DNA from: Verrucomicrobiaceae bacterium
Lineage (GTDB): Bacteria; Verrucomicrobiota; Verrucomicrobiia; Verrucomicrobiales; Verrucomicrobiaceae
Assembly (NCBI GenBank): GCA_027484445.1
Contig: JAIXSY010000042.1
Span: 248,001 to 312,000 of the forward strand
Length of the DNA: 64,000 bases
Direction of reading: 5' to 3'
In this document: positions 8,222 to 16,227 of the stretch, piece by piece
How the letters are laid out: each line of letters starts with the position of its first letter
Position numbering within the stretch: the first letter of the stretch is position 1
Translations under genes and position numbers: made by a program
Notes under the pieces: model-generated
Told to the model about the DNA's origin: nothing
What the model saw: only the letters and a program-made list of their open reading frames with translations
Database searches by the model: none

Positions 8222-8658
8222 AGAGGGTGGAAGATGGAGCCGAGGCTGCTTTTCGAAAGGAGCCGGGGCACTCCTGCCCCGGGGAACCCCGGCAGCAAGC
8301 AAGTCATTCCTGCCCGCGAAGCCCTGACAGTAACCGGGGCATTCCTACCCCGCCTATCCCCCCAGTGCCAAAGGCACGCCCCACCTCAGCCCAGCGCAAC
8401 GCCCTGGGAACCCCCGAGGAACATGCACCCCATGAGCCAGAGTCGTGAAAGGACGCCCCTCGACCCCGCGCCCCCGTTGCCCCCGTGCCCCGCGAAACCG
8501 CCGAGGCGTCGAGGGTCGCCCCGTTGGGGCTCTGCTAGAAACCGGCAGGGCAGGGAACCGCCCACCCCAGGGTTGCACCCTGGGCTAAGGAGGACGGTGC
8601 CTTTGGCACCCAGACGCCCGCCCCCCGTTCAAAGGCCCTGCACTCCCGCCCCAGCCCC
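8222..8658. repeat. hairpin-rich intergenic element with inverted-repeat ends
   Basis: A GC-rich stretch with no credible gene. At 8265-8352 a motif close to GGGGCATTCCTACCCC recurs three times (8265, 8303, 8335). Then four perfect short hairpins follow: GTGCC-AAA-GGCAC (8365-8377), GCCCC-GTT-GGGGC (8518-8530), CCCAGGGT-TGC-ACCCTGGG (8566-8584) and GGTGCC-TTT-GGCACC (8596-8610). The first and last are reverse complements over 13 bases, so they frame a 245-base unit (8365-8609). It could be a REP/MITE-like mobile repeat or a structured RNA, and one hairpin may end the kinase transcript. Confidence 0.55.
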
Positions 8659-11600
8659 TCAAGCCCCCTCCACCCGCCGCGCGATCTCCTCCGGCGGTAG
8701 CTTCATCTCCGCGAGCAGGCCTTCATAGTTCCCCCGCACCGTCTGCGTGCTCGGATGCTCCGCGCCCAGGCTCCTTCTGCAAATCCCCACCGCCCGGCGC
8801 ATCAGCGGCTCGGCCTCCGCCAGCCGGTTCGTGTCCTGGAGCAACGTGGCGAGGTTGTTGAGGCGGATGGCAACCTTGGGATGATCCTTGCCGAAGCTGG
8901 CCTCGTCGATGCGCAGGGCACGGCGCATCGGCTCCTCCGCCTCCGCCAGCCGGTTCGTGGCCTGGAGCAACGCCGCTAGGTTGTTGAGCGCAACGGCGGC
9001 GTTGGGATGATCAGGGCCGAAGCTTTTCTCGAAGATGCTCACCCCGCGGCGCATCGGCTCCTCCGCCTCCTCCAGCCGGTTCGTGGCCTTGAGCAACTGC
9101 GCGAGGTTGTTGAACGCAACGGCGACGTTGGGATGATCCGGGCCAAGGCTTTTCTCAAAGATGCTCACCACGCGGCGCATGAGCGGCTCCGCCTCCGCCA
9201 GCCGGTTCGTGTCCTGGAGCAACTGCGCGAGGTTGTTGAGCGCAACGGCGACGTTTGGATGGTTCGGGCCGAGGCTTTTCTCGAAGATGCCTACCACGCG
9301 GCGCATCGGTTCCTCTGCTTCCGCCAGCCGGTTTGTGGCTTTGAGCAACGTTGAGAGGTTGTTGAGGTCGCGGGCGACGTTGGGATGATCCGGGCCGAAG
9401 CTGGCCTCGTCGATGCGCAGGGCGCGGCGTATTAGCGGCTCCGCCTCTGCCAGCCGGTTCGTTGCCTTGAGTAAGTGCGCGAGGTTGTTGAGGTTCCGGG
9501 CGACGTTGGGATGATCCGGGCCGAAGCTGGCCTCATCAATGCGCAGGGCGCGGCGCATCTGCGGCTCCGCCTCCGCCAGCCGGTTCGTGGCCTGGAGCAA
9601 CTGCGCGAGGTTGTTGAGGTCAATGGCGACGTTGGGATGATCCGGGCCGAAGCTGGCCTCATCAATGCGCAGTGCGCGGCGCATTAAAGGCTCCGTCTCC
9701 GTCAGCCGGTTCGTGGCTTTGAGCAACTGCGCGAGGTTGTTTAGGTCACGGGCGACGTTGGGATGATCCGGGCCGAAGCTGGCCTCATCAATGCGCAGTG
9801 CGCGGCGTATCGGCTCCTCCGCCTCCGCCAGCCGGTTCGTGGCCTGGAGCAAATGCGCGAGGTTGTTGAGGTGGATGGCGACGTTGGGATGATCTGGGCC
9901 GAAGCTGGCCTCGTCGATGTGCAGGGCGCGGTGGTAAAGAGGTTCGGCGGCGGAGAAGTCGGCTTTGGCATCGTAGAATTGGCCAAACCCATTCAGCAGC
10001 CTCACAAGGCGGCTTTCCGTGGCCTCTGCCTCCAAAAGCCGTTGCGACTCGGATGCCTCGTGCTCAAGCAGTGCCTCCAGGGCCTTTTGCAGGGGGAGCC
10101 AAGTGAGCGGCCAGGAAAGGACGTCATCCGGTGCTGGCTGATGGGGGATGCTGTCATTCACCCAGCGCAGGACGCGCATGAGCCAGGGCCTGGGGTCGTG
10201 CCAGCGCTGGGTGGTCTGGACGAGGCGGTGGCAGGTGAGGTGGTGCTCGTGCAGCTCGATGAGGGCGTAGCGGGCGAGCAGGGCGAGGGCGTCCTCAATG
10301 GCTTCGGTGGGTGGGGCGGGCTCTCCAGCCTGCCGGGTGGGATCGGTGGGGCTGGGGGATGAAGCCGGGGGCAAAGAGCAGGCTGGATAGCCTGCGACAC
10401 ACTCGCGCCCGGCCTCGATCAGCTGCTGCGGGGCGCGGGTGAAGAGGAAGCGGGGAATCTCGTCCGGGCCGAGCCAGGCGATCATTTTCATGATGGCGCG
10501 GGCGAGCGGGGTGAGCTGGTCGAGCGTGACGAGCCAGGTGCGGGCGACGGTGGCCTCGTAGCCGGTGCCGCCGCCGTGTTTCATGGCGGTATCGAGCAGG
10601 CGGCGTGCGGCGTCCTCATGCGAGCGGTAGCGCCGCAGGTATTCGGCGGGGCCGAGGCGCCGCTCTGCCATGTAGGCGGCGGCCTGCTCCAGGGCCAGCG
10701 GCAGGCCGCCGAGCTCCCCGGCGAGCGCGGTGGCATCCGCCTGCGGGCAGGCGATGGGCAGACCGTGCAGCCGGGTGGCCAGCCAGGCCGCGCCCTGGGC
10801 GGGCGTCCAGGTGCGCAGGGGGATGGTGGCGAGCTGCTGGCCCCAGTCCTCCAGCCGGGAGGTGATCAAGACCCTGCCCTGGTGCAGCGGACGGAGCATT
10901 TGCATCAGGGCGGCCTGGGCCTGGGGCGTGTCGGCATTGTCGGCGATGAGCAGCCAGCCCTGGTTCCGCGCCAGCCAGTCCAGCGTGGCCTGGGCGCGTG
11001 GGGCGTCCTCACGCAGCGTGTTCTGGGGCAGGTCGAGCGTTTCGCAAAGCCGGCTAAGGCCGGTGATGAGGCTGGCAGGCGAGTCCGCCGGCAGCCAGAG
11101 GAGGGCGGTGAAGTCCTGATGATGCCGCCAGGCATACTGGATGGCGAGCTGGGTCTTGCCCACGCCCCCCAGGCCATGCACGACCTGCGGCTGGGTGATG
11201 GCGGCGATGCCGCCGGTGTGGGCCAGCGCCGCCTCCAGCGCCTGCATCTCGGCATCGCGCTGGCCGAAGTGCTGATTGAGGCGGAAAGGCAGGTTTTCCG
11301 GCCGAGGTGCCTCCGGCGGGATGTGGGCCAGAGTCTCCTCAATGACCTTCAGTGCTTCTTGGAGCCGGTCCAGCGTGAGGAGGTGATGCGTGGCCGGGAC
11401 ATACGGCTCCAGCCAGGTGGGCACGCGTTGCGGCTTCAAGGTGCCCTCGATGAGATCCCGGATGCCGAGGCGGTGGAAATCAGCGGGATCGGGCGTGCGG
11501 CTGCCGGGTGCCTTGGGAGTGAGGAAGAAGCAGAGGAAGAGGCTGAAACGATTGCGCAGGTGGGCTGACTCGATCTTTTCCAGGGTGTGCGTGGCCTTGG

Positions 11601-11838
11601 CGGATTCATCGTGGACGGTGATCTGAATGGCGACCTGGTGTGGCTCATCACCAAGGTCCACGCCGGGGAAGTTTCCCTGCTCTTGATTGAGGTTTCGCAG
11701 CGTCCAGCCAAAGAGCGGCTGAAGCAGCCTCATGCACACGCCCTCCAGCACCGTGGCATCATGCGTGCGGCTTTTTAGCCGGGCCGAAAGCTCGTTCAGG
11801 CGGTCGGAGAGCGTGTTGGTGAGGGTTTCCTGAATCAT
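8659..11838 (-). CDS. NLR-like STAND ATPase: nuclease-like N-terminus, NB-ARC, TPR array
   Basis: About 1,059 residues from the ATG at 11838. Residues 1-130 resemble the domain called SMEK in STAND proteins: LFGWTLRNLN, then FPGVDLGD and VAIQIT, giving a D61...Q-x-T (72-74) pattern like restriction-endonuclease folds. The NB-ARC ATPase has Walker A HGLGGVGKT (221-229), Walker B GWLLIADNAD (294-302), sensor RVLITSR (322-328) and GLPLAL (378-383). The C-terminus is about ten 42-residue kinesin-light-chain-type TPRs. This sensor-switch-effector plan matches bacterial antiviral STAND/NLR proteins, so a defence role is likely but inferred. Starts at 11877, 11901 and 12021 are possible; conserved sequence begins at 11838. 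It is divergent from rpiB-glyA. Confidence 0.85.
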   Translation of the reverse strand: MIQETLTNTLSDRLNELSARLKSRTHDATVLEGVCMRLLQPLFGWTLRNLNQEQGNFPGVDLGDEPHQVAIQITVHDESAKATHTLEKIESAHLRNRFSLFLCFFLTPKAPGSRTPDPADFHRLGIRDLIEGTLKPQRVPTWLEPYVPATHHLLTLDRLQEALKVIEETLAHIPPEAPRPENLPFRLNQHFGQRDAEMQALEAALAHTGGIAAITQPQVVHGLGGVGKTQLAIQYAWRHHQDFTALLWLPADSPASLITGLSRLCETLDLPQNTLREDAPRAQATLDWLARNQGWLLIADNADTPQAQAALMQMLRPLHQGRVLITSRLEDWGQQLATIPLRTWTPAQGAAWLATRLHGLPIACPQADATALAGELGGLPLALEQAAAYMAERRLGPAEYLRRYRSHEDAARRLLDTAMKHGGGTGYEATVARTWLVTLDQLTPLARAIMKMIAWLGPDEIPRFLFTRAPQQLIEAGRECVAGYPACSLPPASSPSPTDPTRQAGEPAPPTEAIEDALALLARYALIELHEHHLTCHRLVQTTQRWHDPRPWLMRVLRWVNDSIPHQPAPDDVLSWPLTWLPLQKALEALLEHEASESQRLLEAEATESRLVRLLNGFGQFYDAKADFSAAEPLYHRALHIDEASFGPDHPNVAIHLNNLAHLLQATNRLAEAEEPIRRALRIDEASFGPDHPNVARDLNNLAQLLKATNRLTETEPLMRRALRIDEASFGPDHPNVAIDLNNLAQLLQATNRLAEAEPQMRRALRIDEASFGPDHPNVARNLNNLAHLLKATNRLAEAEPLIRRALRIDEASFGPDHPNVARDLNNLSTLLKATNRLAEAEEPMRRVVGIFEKSLGPNHPNVAVALNNLAQLLQDTNRLAEAEPLMRRVVSIFEKSLGPDHPNVAVAFNNLAQLLKATNRLEEAEEPMRRGVSIFEKSFGPDHPNAAVALNNLAALLQATNRLAEAEEPMRRALRIDEASFGKDHPKVAIRLNNLATLLQDTNRLAEAEPLMRRAVGICRRSLGAEHPSTQTVRGNYEGLLAEMKLPPEEIARRVEGA
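8740..9999 (-). repeat. 126-bp tandem repeat array encoding TPRs
   Basis: Ten units of exactly 126 bases (42 codons) lie inside the STAND gene. The first (around 9874-9999) and last are more diverged, and the half-unit after the last breaks the pattern. The unit encodes LNNLAxLLxxTNRLAEAEP followed by xxRRALRIDEASFGPDHPNVA. Neighbouring units share long identical DNA stretches; the bases around 9651 and 9777, for example, match over more than 40 positions. The central units carry RIDEASFG, while three near the 3' end carry a second type, SIFEKSxG. Such homogeneity indicates recent duplication or gene conversion. Confidence 0.92.
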
Positions 11839-12019
11839 GGCCAAGGAAGCCGGGGCGGCATCCGGCGTGCCCGGCATACACGATGCCGGGGATGGCGTCA
11901 TCTTCCTGGCTGGACTTTCCTGAGTCCCATGAGGCACCCGGCGGGCCGGGGCTGCCTTTCCCAGGGGGAAGCTGCGGCTTGACCTGGGGGCCAGTTTGCC
12001 CCATTTGACGCCCCCTCCC

Positions 12020-13708
12020 ATGTCTGACCTGCCTCAAACCCTCGCCATTGCCTCTGACCACGGTGGCCTTGACCTGAAGAACGCTGTTTTCCACCATCTG
12101 CTGGATGGCGGCTATCGGGTGGAGGACCTGGGGGTCTTCACGACGGATAGCGTGGACTACCCGGACTATGCGGAGCTGGTCGCTGCCCGAGTGCTCGATG
12201 GCCGCGCGGATGCCGGTATCTTGGTCTGCACCACGGGCATTGGCATGTGCATCACAGCGAATCGCCATGCTGGCATCCAGGCGAGTTTGGTCCATGACGC
12301 GGAGACTGCGTCCATCACCCGCGAGCACAACGCCAGCAACGTGCTTTGCCTGGCTGGCAAAACCACACCCGTCGAAACGGCGAAATCCATCGTAGATGCA
12401 TGGTTGAAAACTCCTTTCGCGGGTGGCCGTCATGCCCGTCGAGTCTCCAAAATGAATAAGCAAGCCCACCCTCTAAGCATTCTTGCCGCTGCTGACCCTG
12501 CCGTTGCTGCCATTGTCGATGCCGAACAGCATCGCCAGCAGAACAACATTGAGCTGATCGCGAGCGAAAACTTCACCTCCCGTGCGGTCATGGCCGCGCA
12601 GGGGAGCTGCCTGACCAACAAGTATGCCGAAGGCTACCCTGCGAAGCGCTGGTATGGCGGCTGTGAAGAGGTCGATAAAGTCGAGCAACTCGCCATCGAC
12701 CGTGCCTGCCAGCTCTTTGGCGCGAAGTATGCGAACGTGCAGCCGCACTCGGGCTCTCAGGCGAACGCGGCGGTGTATTTCAGTGTGCTGCAGCCCGGCG
12801 ACAAGGTGCTAGGCATGAACTTAGCTCACGGTGGCCATTTGACCCACGGCAACCCAGCCAACTTCAGCGGTCGCTTTTACAACTTCTGCCAGTATGGCGT
12901 GAGCCAGACGGACGAGCGCATCAACTATGATGAGCTCGCCGAGGTCGCTCAACGTGAGCAGCCCAAGATGATCACCGCAGGTGCCAGTGCCTACCCTCGC
13001 ATCATCGACTTCAAGAAGATGAGCGAGATCGCCAAGAGCGTGGGTGCTTATCTCTTTGTTGATATGGCGCACATTGCTGGTTTGGTCGCTGGTGGTGCGC
13101 ATCCTTCGCCGATGGAGTATGCCGACTTTGTGACCAGCACCACCCACAAGAGCCTGCGGGGTCCACGCGGCGGCATCATCTTGACCAACAGCGAAGAACT
13201 GATCAAAAAAATCAACAGCCAAGTCTTCCCAGGTGTGCAAGGCGGGCCGTTGATGCACGTCATCGCAGCCAAAGCGGTCTGTTTTGGCGAATGTCTGAAG
13301 CCGGAGTTCAAGGACTACACCGCGCAAGTGGTGAAAAATGCTCAGGCGCTGGCTGCCCGTCTTGCGGAGCTGGGCTACCGCATCGTCAGCGGCGGTACGG
13401 ACAATCACCTCATGCTGGTGGACCTGCGTCCGAAGGGCCTGAACGGCAAGATCGCCAGTGAGACGCTGGACCACGCGGGCATCACCGTGAACAAGAACGG
13501 CATCCCCTTTGACACGGAAAAGATCACCCTCGGCGGTGGCATTCGCATCGGCACTCCTGCCGTCACCACGCGTGGCATGAAAGAGGCCGAGATGGTACAG
13601 ATTGCCAACTGGATCGACCGCGCCCTGACCGGCAAAGACGACGCAGCGGTGCTCGCCCAGATCAAAGCTGAAGTCGCTCAGATCAATGAGCGCTTCCCCG
13701 TGCCGTGA
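12020..13708 (+). CDS. rpiB-glyA: ribose-5-phosphate isomerase B / serine hydroxymethyltransferase fusion
   Basis: One uninterrupted frame of 562 codons. Residues 1-144 are RpiB (Rib5P to Ru5P): ASDHGGLDLK, then the active-site loop GILVCTTGIGMCITANRHAG, where the usual CGTG is CTTG but the cysteine is kept. Codon 145 is an in-frame ATG (12452) that begins a complete 418-residue GlyA: ENFTSRAVMAAQGS, then TTHKSLRGPRGG with the PLP lysine, and a normal C-terminus. GlyA makes glycine and methylene-THF from serine. No stop codon and no obvious ribosome-binding site separates the halves. Either a bifunctional protein is made or GlyA is also started internally. A TTG at 11996 is a weaker start. 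Confidence 0.93.
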   Translation: MSDLPQTLAIASDHGGLDLKNAVFHHLLDGGYRVEDLGVFTTDSVDYPDYAELVAARVLDGRADAGILVCTTGIGMCITANRHAGIQASLVHDAETASITREHNASNVLCLAGKTTPVETAKSIVDAWLKTPFAGGRHARRVSKMNKQAHPLSILAAADPAVAAIVDAEQHRQQNNIELIASENFTSRAVMAAQGSCLTNKYAEGYPAKRWYGGCEEVDKVEQLAIDRACQLFGAKYANVQPHSGSQANAAVYFSVLQPGDKVLGMNLAHGGHLTHGNPANFSGRFYNFCQYGVSQTDERINYDELAEVAQREQPKMITAGASAYPRIIDFKKMSEIAKSVGAYLFVDMAHIAGLVAGGAHPSPMEYADFVTSTTHKSLRGPRGGIILTNSEELIKKINSQVFPGVQGGPLMHVIAAKAVCFGECLKPEFKDYTAQVVKNAQALAARLAELGYRIVSGGTDNHLMLVDLRPKGLNGKIASETLDHAGITVNKNGIPFDTEKITLGGGIRIGTPAVTTRGMKEAEMVQIANWIDRALTGKDDAAVLAQIKAEVAQINERFPVP

Positions 13709-13732
13709 GTCGGGAGGCTTTGTTTTGATGTC

Positions 13733-13765
13733 AAAACGGGATGTCCATGGCGGACATCCCGTTTT
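13733..13765. terminator. bidirectional rho-independent terminator
   Basis: A perfect 14-bp stem (AAAACGGGATGTCC, 13733-13746; complement 13752-13765) closes a five-base loop. The A-run on the left arm and T-run on the right make it work on both strands. It lies between convergent rpiB-glyA and the parvulin gene. Confidence 0.92.
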
Positions 13766-13795
13766 CTTTGGGGGGATAGTTTGTGCCTATCCGGG

Positions 13796-14689
13796 TCAAT
13801 GCCCGCAGGTTCCGTTTTCCTCTTCAGGCTCAGTGTCCTTGATGTCGGCGGTGGCTTTCAGCTGCTCAATGAAAGCGTTGAACTTGGTGTCCTTGGCCTC
13901 TTCGATCAGACGCTGGCGGACGACGGTTTTCACTTCTTCAAAAGGAAGGGCTTCGGGTGGGCGGCGGCCGAGGATGGTGCAGACGTGAAAGCCAAGCTGG
14001 GTGGTGAAGACGGGGCTGATCTCGCCCTCGCGCATGGAGAAGGCGATGGTCTCGAATTCTTCCATGAATTCACCACGCTTGAACCAGCCAAGATCGATCA
14101 TTTGCTGCTGATCCAGGCGGTGCTGTTCGGCGAGCTTCATGAAGTCTTCTCCAGCGAGCAATTCCTGGCGTATGCCGCGCATGGTGTCGAAGACCTCTTG
14201 GCGACTTTTGGCCCCTTGAAGGCTTTTCGTGATGTGCGCGGCATGAATGGTTTCCTCGCTCATGTAGTCCTCAAGATGGGCTGCGTAGTAGGCACGCAAT
14301 TCTTCCTCGGTTGGATCGGGATCTGGGCCGTAAATGTCGGCAAGCATTTCGTCGAGACGGACGCCATTGGCGACATTTTCACGCACGACAGCCTCATCCT
14401 TGTAGGGCATGCCAATGCGCATGTAGAACTGGGTCTCTCCACCCGCCTCTTCGATCAGTCTGGCCAGTCTTGCGCTGATGGCTTCCTCTGCTACCTGAGG
14501 GACTCGGCGCAGGGCCTCCTGGCTGAGCAGGACGCGGGAGATGATGTTGTCTTTGGCATAACTACGGAATTCGGGGTCTCGCTCGCAGCAGGCCACCTGG
14601 AGCTGGCGCTCATAGTGCCCTTTGACGTTGCGAAATTCAGATTCGATGACCTCGTCGTCGATCTCTTCACCATTGATGATCAGTGCCAT
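13796..14689 (-). CDS. parvulin-type peptidyl-prolyl isomerase
   Basis: A 297-residue protein with a SurA-N-like helical N-terminal part (about 1-125) and a parvulin rotamase domain at about 140-245 (ETIHAAHITKSLQG, LAEQHRLDQQQMIDLGWFKR, FSMREGEISPVFTTQLGFHV). There is no signal peptide, so it probably acts in the cytoplasm, unlike SurA or PrsA. NifM-like proteins share this plan. The C-terminus is acidic and ends in TCGH. Convergent with rpiB-glyA and divergent from ribF (72 bases between starts). Confidence 0.88.
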   Translation of the reverse strand: MALIINGEEIDDEVIESEFRNVKGHYERQLQVACCERDPEFRSYAKDNIISRVLLSQEALRRVPQVAEEAISARLARLIEEAGGETQFYMRIGMPYKDEAVVRENVANGVRLDEMLADIYGPDPDPTEEELRAYYAAHLEDYMSEETIHAAHITKSLQGAKSRQEVFDTMRGIRQELLAGEDFMKLAEQHRLDQQQMIDLGWFKRGEFMEEFETIAFSMREGEISPVFTTQLGFHVCTILGRRPPEALPFEEVKTVVRQRLIEEAKDTKFNAFIEQLKATADIKDTEPEEENGTCGH

Positions 14690-14761
14690 GTTCGTATGGG
14701 AAGACAGTCAGGCTCTTTCTGCAACCAAGAACCTGAGGCTCTTGCTTCCTTCTTTTCTCAC

Positions 14762-15691
14762 ATGACCGTTCTTCGTTCTCTCGATGCGCTTTCGTCCTTA
14801 CGTGGGCCTGTGGCTTTGGCCATCGGTGTCTTTGATGGCCTGCATCTCGGACACCAAGAAGTCATCCGCGCCGCTCAGGAACATGCGCGACAGCATGAAG
14901 GCACGGCGGTGGTGATGAGCTTCGAGCCGCACCCTCTCTCCGTTTTGCGCCCAGAGGCCGTGCCACCTAGGCTCTGTGGGCCTGCCTACCGTCAAGTGTT
15001 GCTCGAACGGCTCGGCATCGACTGCATGCTGCTTTGCCCCTTCGACGAAAACACGGCAGCGACGCCAGCTGAGCTTTTTTTGGACATCTTGGTGAGAGAT
15101 TGCCGCCCCCTGGGCTGCATTTCGGTAGGCTATGGCTGGACTTTTGGAAAAAATCGCGGCGGAAACATTCACCGACTCATGGAGGCCGGAGAGCGCCAAG
15201 GCTTCGCCGTCTATGGGGTGCCTCCGGTGCGGGTCGATGGTGCTGTGGTCAGCAGCACGCTCATTCGGGAAGCGGTCACCTCTGGGGATCTGCAGACAGC
15301 CTCACGCCTGTTGGGCAGACCTTATGCCTTGTATGGTGAGGTCCACCATGGGCGGCAGCTGGCGCGCCAGCTAGGTTTTCCGACGGCGAACCTGAACCCT
15401 GAGGCTGAATTGCTGCCGCCCTACGGAGTGTATGCGGCTCGGGTCGTGCTGGGAGATCAAACCTTGCCCGCCATCGCCAATTTGGGCGTACGGCCCACGG
15501 TCGAACAGGATTTAGCACCGCCAAGCCTAGAGGTTCATCTTTTGGATTGGTCAGGGGATCTGTATGGACAAGCTTTGGAGGTCTTTTTGGCGGATTTTAT
15601 CCGGCCTGAAAAAAAATTCAGCGGTGTTGACGCTTTGAAACGCCAAGTCTCGGCAGACATCGCGCTGGCTCGTTCATTGGCCTCCGTTTGA
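14762..15691 (+). CDS. ribF: bifunctional riboflavin kinase / FAD synthetase
   Basis: A 309-residue RibF making FMN and then FAD. The N-terminal nucleotidyltransferase domain shows AIGVFDGLHLGHQEV, the helix after FEPHPL, and YGWTFGKNRGGN; ISSTxIR appears as VSSTLIREAV. The C-terminal kinase domain starts at about 185 (LGRPYALYGEVHHGRQLARQ, then LGFPTANLNP). The frame is open far upstream (to 13781), but that portion is the antisense shadow of the parvulin gene, so the ATG at 14762 is used. Confidence 0.95.
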   Translation: MTVLRSLDALSSLRGPVALAIGVFDGLHLGHQEVIRAAQEHARQHEGTAVVMSFEPHPLSVLRPEAVPPRLCGPAYRQVLLERLGIDCMLLCPFDENTAATPAELFLDILVRDCRPLGCISVGYGWTFGKNRGGNIHRLMEAGERQGFAVYGVPPVRVDGAVVSSTLIREAVTSGDLQTASRLLGRPYALYGEVHHGRQLARQLGFPTANLNPEAELLPPYGVYAARVVLGDQTLPAIANLGVRPTVEQDLAPPSLEVHLLDWSGDLYGQALEVFLADFIRPEKKFSGVDALKRQVSADIALARSLASV

Positions 15692-16227
15692 GGTAATTTT
15701 GAAAAATAAGCCAATTTAAATCAAAAGCCTAGGGTTATATCTTGATTCAAGAGGACTCACTCCTTTGAATTTAAAGTTTATTTCTTAATCTTTTTATATC
15801 TTTCGAGTTGGTTTTTCGAAATATCAAAACCTTGAATGGCAAAAAGAGACAAAAATCGGTGTTTGGTTTATTCGGCCATGAGCAGGTAAATTTGCGCCGT
15901 CACAGCAGAGCTTCTCGTTTTTTTCTTGGCAAAATAAGTGGCGACGTGTTTTGAATGTCGAATAAACCAACCCAATTGCATTCAAGGCCAACCTACTATC
16001 TCATTTTCCAACCTCATTAAGACCGCCCAGACCGCTTTGATATTCTGTTCTTAAATGGCTGAATATCAATTCTTTGCAATGCAACAACCGGATCAATTTC
16101 AAGTCAACAATGAGTGCTCGATCGCTAAACCAGCGATCGAGCTCTGTATTTATTTGGAAATTCACGATTTATCCCGATCTGACTCATCGTTCAGGTGTCA
16201 GGTTCAGAATTCAGCACAATACATGCC
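15692..16227 (+). promoter_or_regulatory. AT-rich leader of the giant gene with three inverted repeats
   Basis: 536 bases without a gene, markedly more AT-rich than the flanks. It holds three perfect inverted repeats. TTGGTTTATTCG at 15863-15874 pairs with 15959-15970 (12 bp, 84 apart). TTGATATTC at 16037-16045 pairs with 16061-16069 (9 bp). GCTCGATCGCT at 16116-16126 pairs with 16132-16142 (11 bp, five-base loop). A near-copy of the first arm, TTGGTTTTTCG, lies at 15808. They could be operators, an attenuator or mRNA structures. No promoter is confidently placed, and no clear ribosome-binding site precedes the ATG at 16228. Confidence 0.5.

Noticed and set aside
8740..9999. Regular direct repeats as a possible CRISPR array
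   Set aside because: The 126-bp period has no unique spacers and is in frame with a TPR-coding gene.
16037..16069. TTGATA with 17-base spacing to TGAATA as a sigma-70 promoter for the giant gene
   Set aside because: The -10 match is poor and the bases are already accounted for by a 9-bp inverted repeat; not enough to call a promoter.
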